Of a stretch of 52,576 nt of DNA, positions 51,456-52,576 are shown piece by piece. Made by a program: the position numbers and the translations under genes. The notes beneath the pieces were generated by a model. The model was given only the letters and a program-made list of their open reading frames with translations, had not been told where the DNA came from and did no database searches. This DNA is from Oscillospiraceae bacterium (lineage in GTDB: Bacteria; Bacillota; Clostridia; Oscillospirales; Acutalibacteraceae), in contig CACXOM010000014.1 of the NCBI GenBank assembly GCA_902769255.1, positions 1 through 52,576 on the forward strand, read 5' to 3'. Position 1 is the first letter of the stretch. Each line of letters begins with the position of its first letter.

Positions 51456-52454
51456 ATGTTAAAAACTGTTATTGCCGTTTTGGCAAAAGTTAAAAACAGT
51501 AACGCTTCAATAAAATTAAATAAAAAAATTTGTATTGCGCTTGCTTTCTTATTCGCTGTTTCCAGCTTAAGCATAGCAACTGTAAGATATTCAACAATTA
51601 GCGAGGTTAAAGCGTTAAGCGATGACAGCTCTGAAGCTTTAACAGTTACCACTCAAAGCGTTACAGAACAAGAAACTACAACGAGCGCACCTACTTATGA
51701 CAATATTAATCTTTGCAAGGTTACTATTGTTAAACACGCAAAACGCGCACAAAGCGTTATTATGAGAAAAGATACAGCTAAAAAAGCTCTTGGCGTTGCC
51801 AAAGTTAAAGTTGGTTCTCACGACGTTGTAAACTGCAAACTTTCTTCTAAAGTTTACGACGGTCAAAAAATTGTTATTAATGAAGTTAAATATAAGAATC
51901 GTAGCTCAACTAAAAAGATTTCTTATAAAAAATTCAGAAAATTATATCCTGACCAAGACGCTTCTAACCTTGATAAAGACAGCAAGGTAAAAGTAAGCAA
52001 AACCGAAAGAGTTAAATATGTAAACGGCGTTAAAACTTCTTCAAAATTAAAAAGCCTTCGTTACAAATCGCTTTTTAAAGGTAAGAAATACAGCTCACTT
52101 AAAACAGTTTCGGAGCTTAAACCTGCTAAAGATTTTAAATTAAGCAAAAAAGGTATTCCGCTTAAATATAAAAAAGTAATCAAAGGTACCGCTTCTGCTT
52201 ATTCTTGCGGTTCACACACCGCAACAGGTAAAAGAGTAAAACCGGGTTACATTGCAGTAAATCCAAGACAAATTCCTTACGGAACAAAGCTCTTTATTCG
52301 TTCTTCAGACGGCTCTTATATTTACGGTTACGCTTCAGCTGAAGACACAGGCGGATTTGTTGCTTGGGGCAACACAGTTGCAGACCTTTTCTTCTGGAGC
52401 GAAAGCGCTTGTCGTTCATTCGGCAGAAGATCAATTGAAATTTATGTACTCTAA
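51456..52454 (+). CDS. 3D-domain cell-wall protein, YabE/RpfB-like
   Basis: A 332-residue envelope protein. A membrane anchor or uncleaved signal (about 24-43) is followed by a Ser/Thr-rich stretch, a DUF348-like segment (TIVKHAKRAQSVIMRKDT), a very Lys-rich middle resembling a G5 region, and a C-terminal 3D domain (243-332). The 3D fold is that of MltA-like lytic transglycosylases and spore/stationary-phase proteins. Of the three signature Asp residues the first is Asn here (IAVNP, N269), while D297 (AEDTGG) and D310 (VADLFF) remain; the last is the presumed catalytic one. Probably a peptidoglycan-cleaving enzyme active in growth or resuscitation. AAGGAG lies 8 bases before the ATG. Confidence 0.85.
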   Translation: MLKTVIAVLAKVKNSNASIKLNKKICIALAFLFAVSSLSIATVRYSTISEVKALSDDSSEALTVTTQSVTEQETTTSAPTYDNINLCKVTIVKHAKRAQSVIMRKDTAKKALGVAKVKVGSHDVVNCKLSSKVYDGQKIVINEVKYKNRSSTKKISYKKFRKLYPDQDASNLDKDSKVKVSKTERVKYVNGVKTSSKLKSLRYKSLFKGKKYSSLKTVSELKPAKDFKLSKKGIPLKYKKVIKGTASAYSCGSHTATGKRVKPGYIAVNPRQIPYGTKLFIRSSDGSYIYGYASAEDTGGFVAWGNTVADLFFWSESACRSFGRRSIEIYVL

Positions 52455-52520
52455 TTAATAACAAATAAACCACTCGCAAAATGAACAAGTCCGTAAAAAA
52501 TGGACAATAGAAAAAAACAG

Positions 52521-52557
52521 CCTCCTATGGTAGAATTAAAATAACTACCATGGGAGG
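52521..52557 (+). promoter_or_regulatory. Ribosome-binding-site-sequestering hairpin
   Basis: CCTCCTATGGTAG (52521-52533) pairs with CTACCATGGGAGG (52545-52557), one G-T pair, 11-base loop. The right arm contains GGGAGG, the ribosome binding site of the gene starting at 52565, so the folded RNA would block translation. This is a known way for insertion sequences to avoid expression from outside promoters. Confidence 0.6.
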
Positions 52558-52564
52558 TTTTGTT

Positions 52565-52576
52565 ATGCCACGAAAA
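52565..52576 (+). CDS. Start of a gene cut by the window end, possibly an IS transposase
   Basis: Only four codons (MPRK) are present. A strong ribosome binding site GGGAGG sits 7 bases before the ATG. The RBS hairpin and the GTCC/GGAC hairpin upstream suggest the left end of an insertion sequence, and many transposase orfA proteins begin MPRK or similar. Too little is present to be sure. Confidence 0.3.

Noticed and set aside
1-52576. tRNA or rRNA genes and CRISPR arrays
   Set aside because: No cloverleaf with GTTCRA loop, no rRNA-like segment and no evenly spaced repeat array was seen by eye; a tRNAscan and repeat search would settle it.

Overview
The window looks like a piece of chromosome from an AT-rich, Gram-positive anaerobe of the class Clostridia, probably an uncultured gut or rumen relative of the Ruminococcaceae/Oscillospiraceae. 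This rests on the gene families (RNase Y, TmcAL, ThiT with a TPP riboswitch, LCP-type and 3D-domain envelope proteins, a FeoA-FeoB fusion, DUF1858), on strong AGGAGG-type ribosome binding sites, sigma-A promoters and T-rich hairpin terminators, and on the wealth of glycoside hydrolases and AraC regulators. No rRNA, tRNA, CRISPR array or phage module was seen. Only the last bases hint at an insertion sequence.

Layout. 1-5 kb: a minus-strand operon of rlmB, a long charged-tail protein fused to a P-type-ATPase-like membrane core that has lost its catalytic motifs, and an LCP-like protein that has lost key LCP residues. 5-8 kb: a cytoplasmic clan GH-A glycosidase convergent with rny. 8.2-10.3 kb: tandem paralogous secreted BspA-like proteins, then a mosaic of dispersed intergenic repeats. 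10.3-11.6 kb: a small ribbon-helix-helix gene divergent from a small zinc-ribbon membrane protein, then TPP-controlled thiT. 11.6-16.4 kb: a decayed AraC regulator, an FAD oxidoreductase, corA with a long structured leader, tmcAL and a DUF1858 protein. 16.4-21.4 kb: a secretion cassette of a secreted GH5 enzyme, a 48-residue peptide gene and a secreted beta-helix protein, divergent from an AraC regulator and separated from it by two 15-bp direct repeats. The two large proteins share an uncharacterised C-terminal domain. 21.4-30.5 kb: feoAB, an amino-acid ABC transporter, nagA with a cytoplasmic GH20, and murA with an apparent leader terminator. 30.6-35.3 kb: a cohesin-like/Fn3/Cys-repeat secreted protein directly downstream of secA. 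35.5-40.6 kb: an AraC regulator divergent from an operon of an enolase-superfamily dehydratase, a cytoplasmic GH10-like enzyme, a GH10/SDR chimera and an MBL hydrolase. 40.7-50.9 kb: a two-component system, a secreted Fn3 protein with a frameshifted C-terminus, yifB, an unknown membrane protein, a GH13 enzyme and glgP. 51-52.5 kb: a long AT-rich intergenic region with inverted repeats, then a 3D-domain wall protein and the probable start of an IS.

How the genes fit together. Much of the window serves capture and use of plant or host glycans: secreted GH5 and beta-helix proteins outside, GH39-like, GH10-like, GH20 and GH13 enzymes plus glycogen phosphorylase inside, and AraC regulators placed divergently beside their likely targets. 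Envelope building (murA, 3D protein, the LCP-like operon, secA) and uptake (FeoAB, CorA, ThiT, ABC transporter) fill most of the rest. The most novel-looking parts are the GH5-peptide-beta-helix cassette with its shared C-terminal domain, the operon of two apparent pseudoenzymes behind rlmB, and the corA leader RNA. No homology search was possible, so family names come from motif reading.
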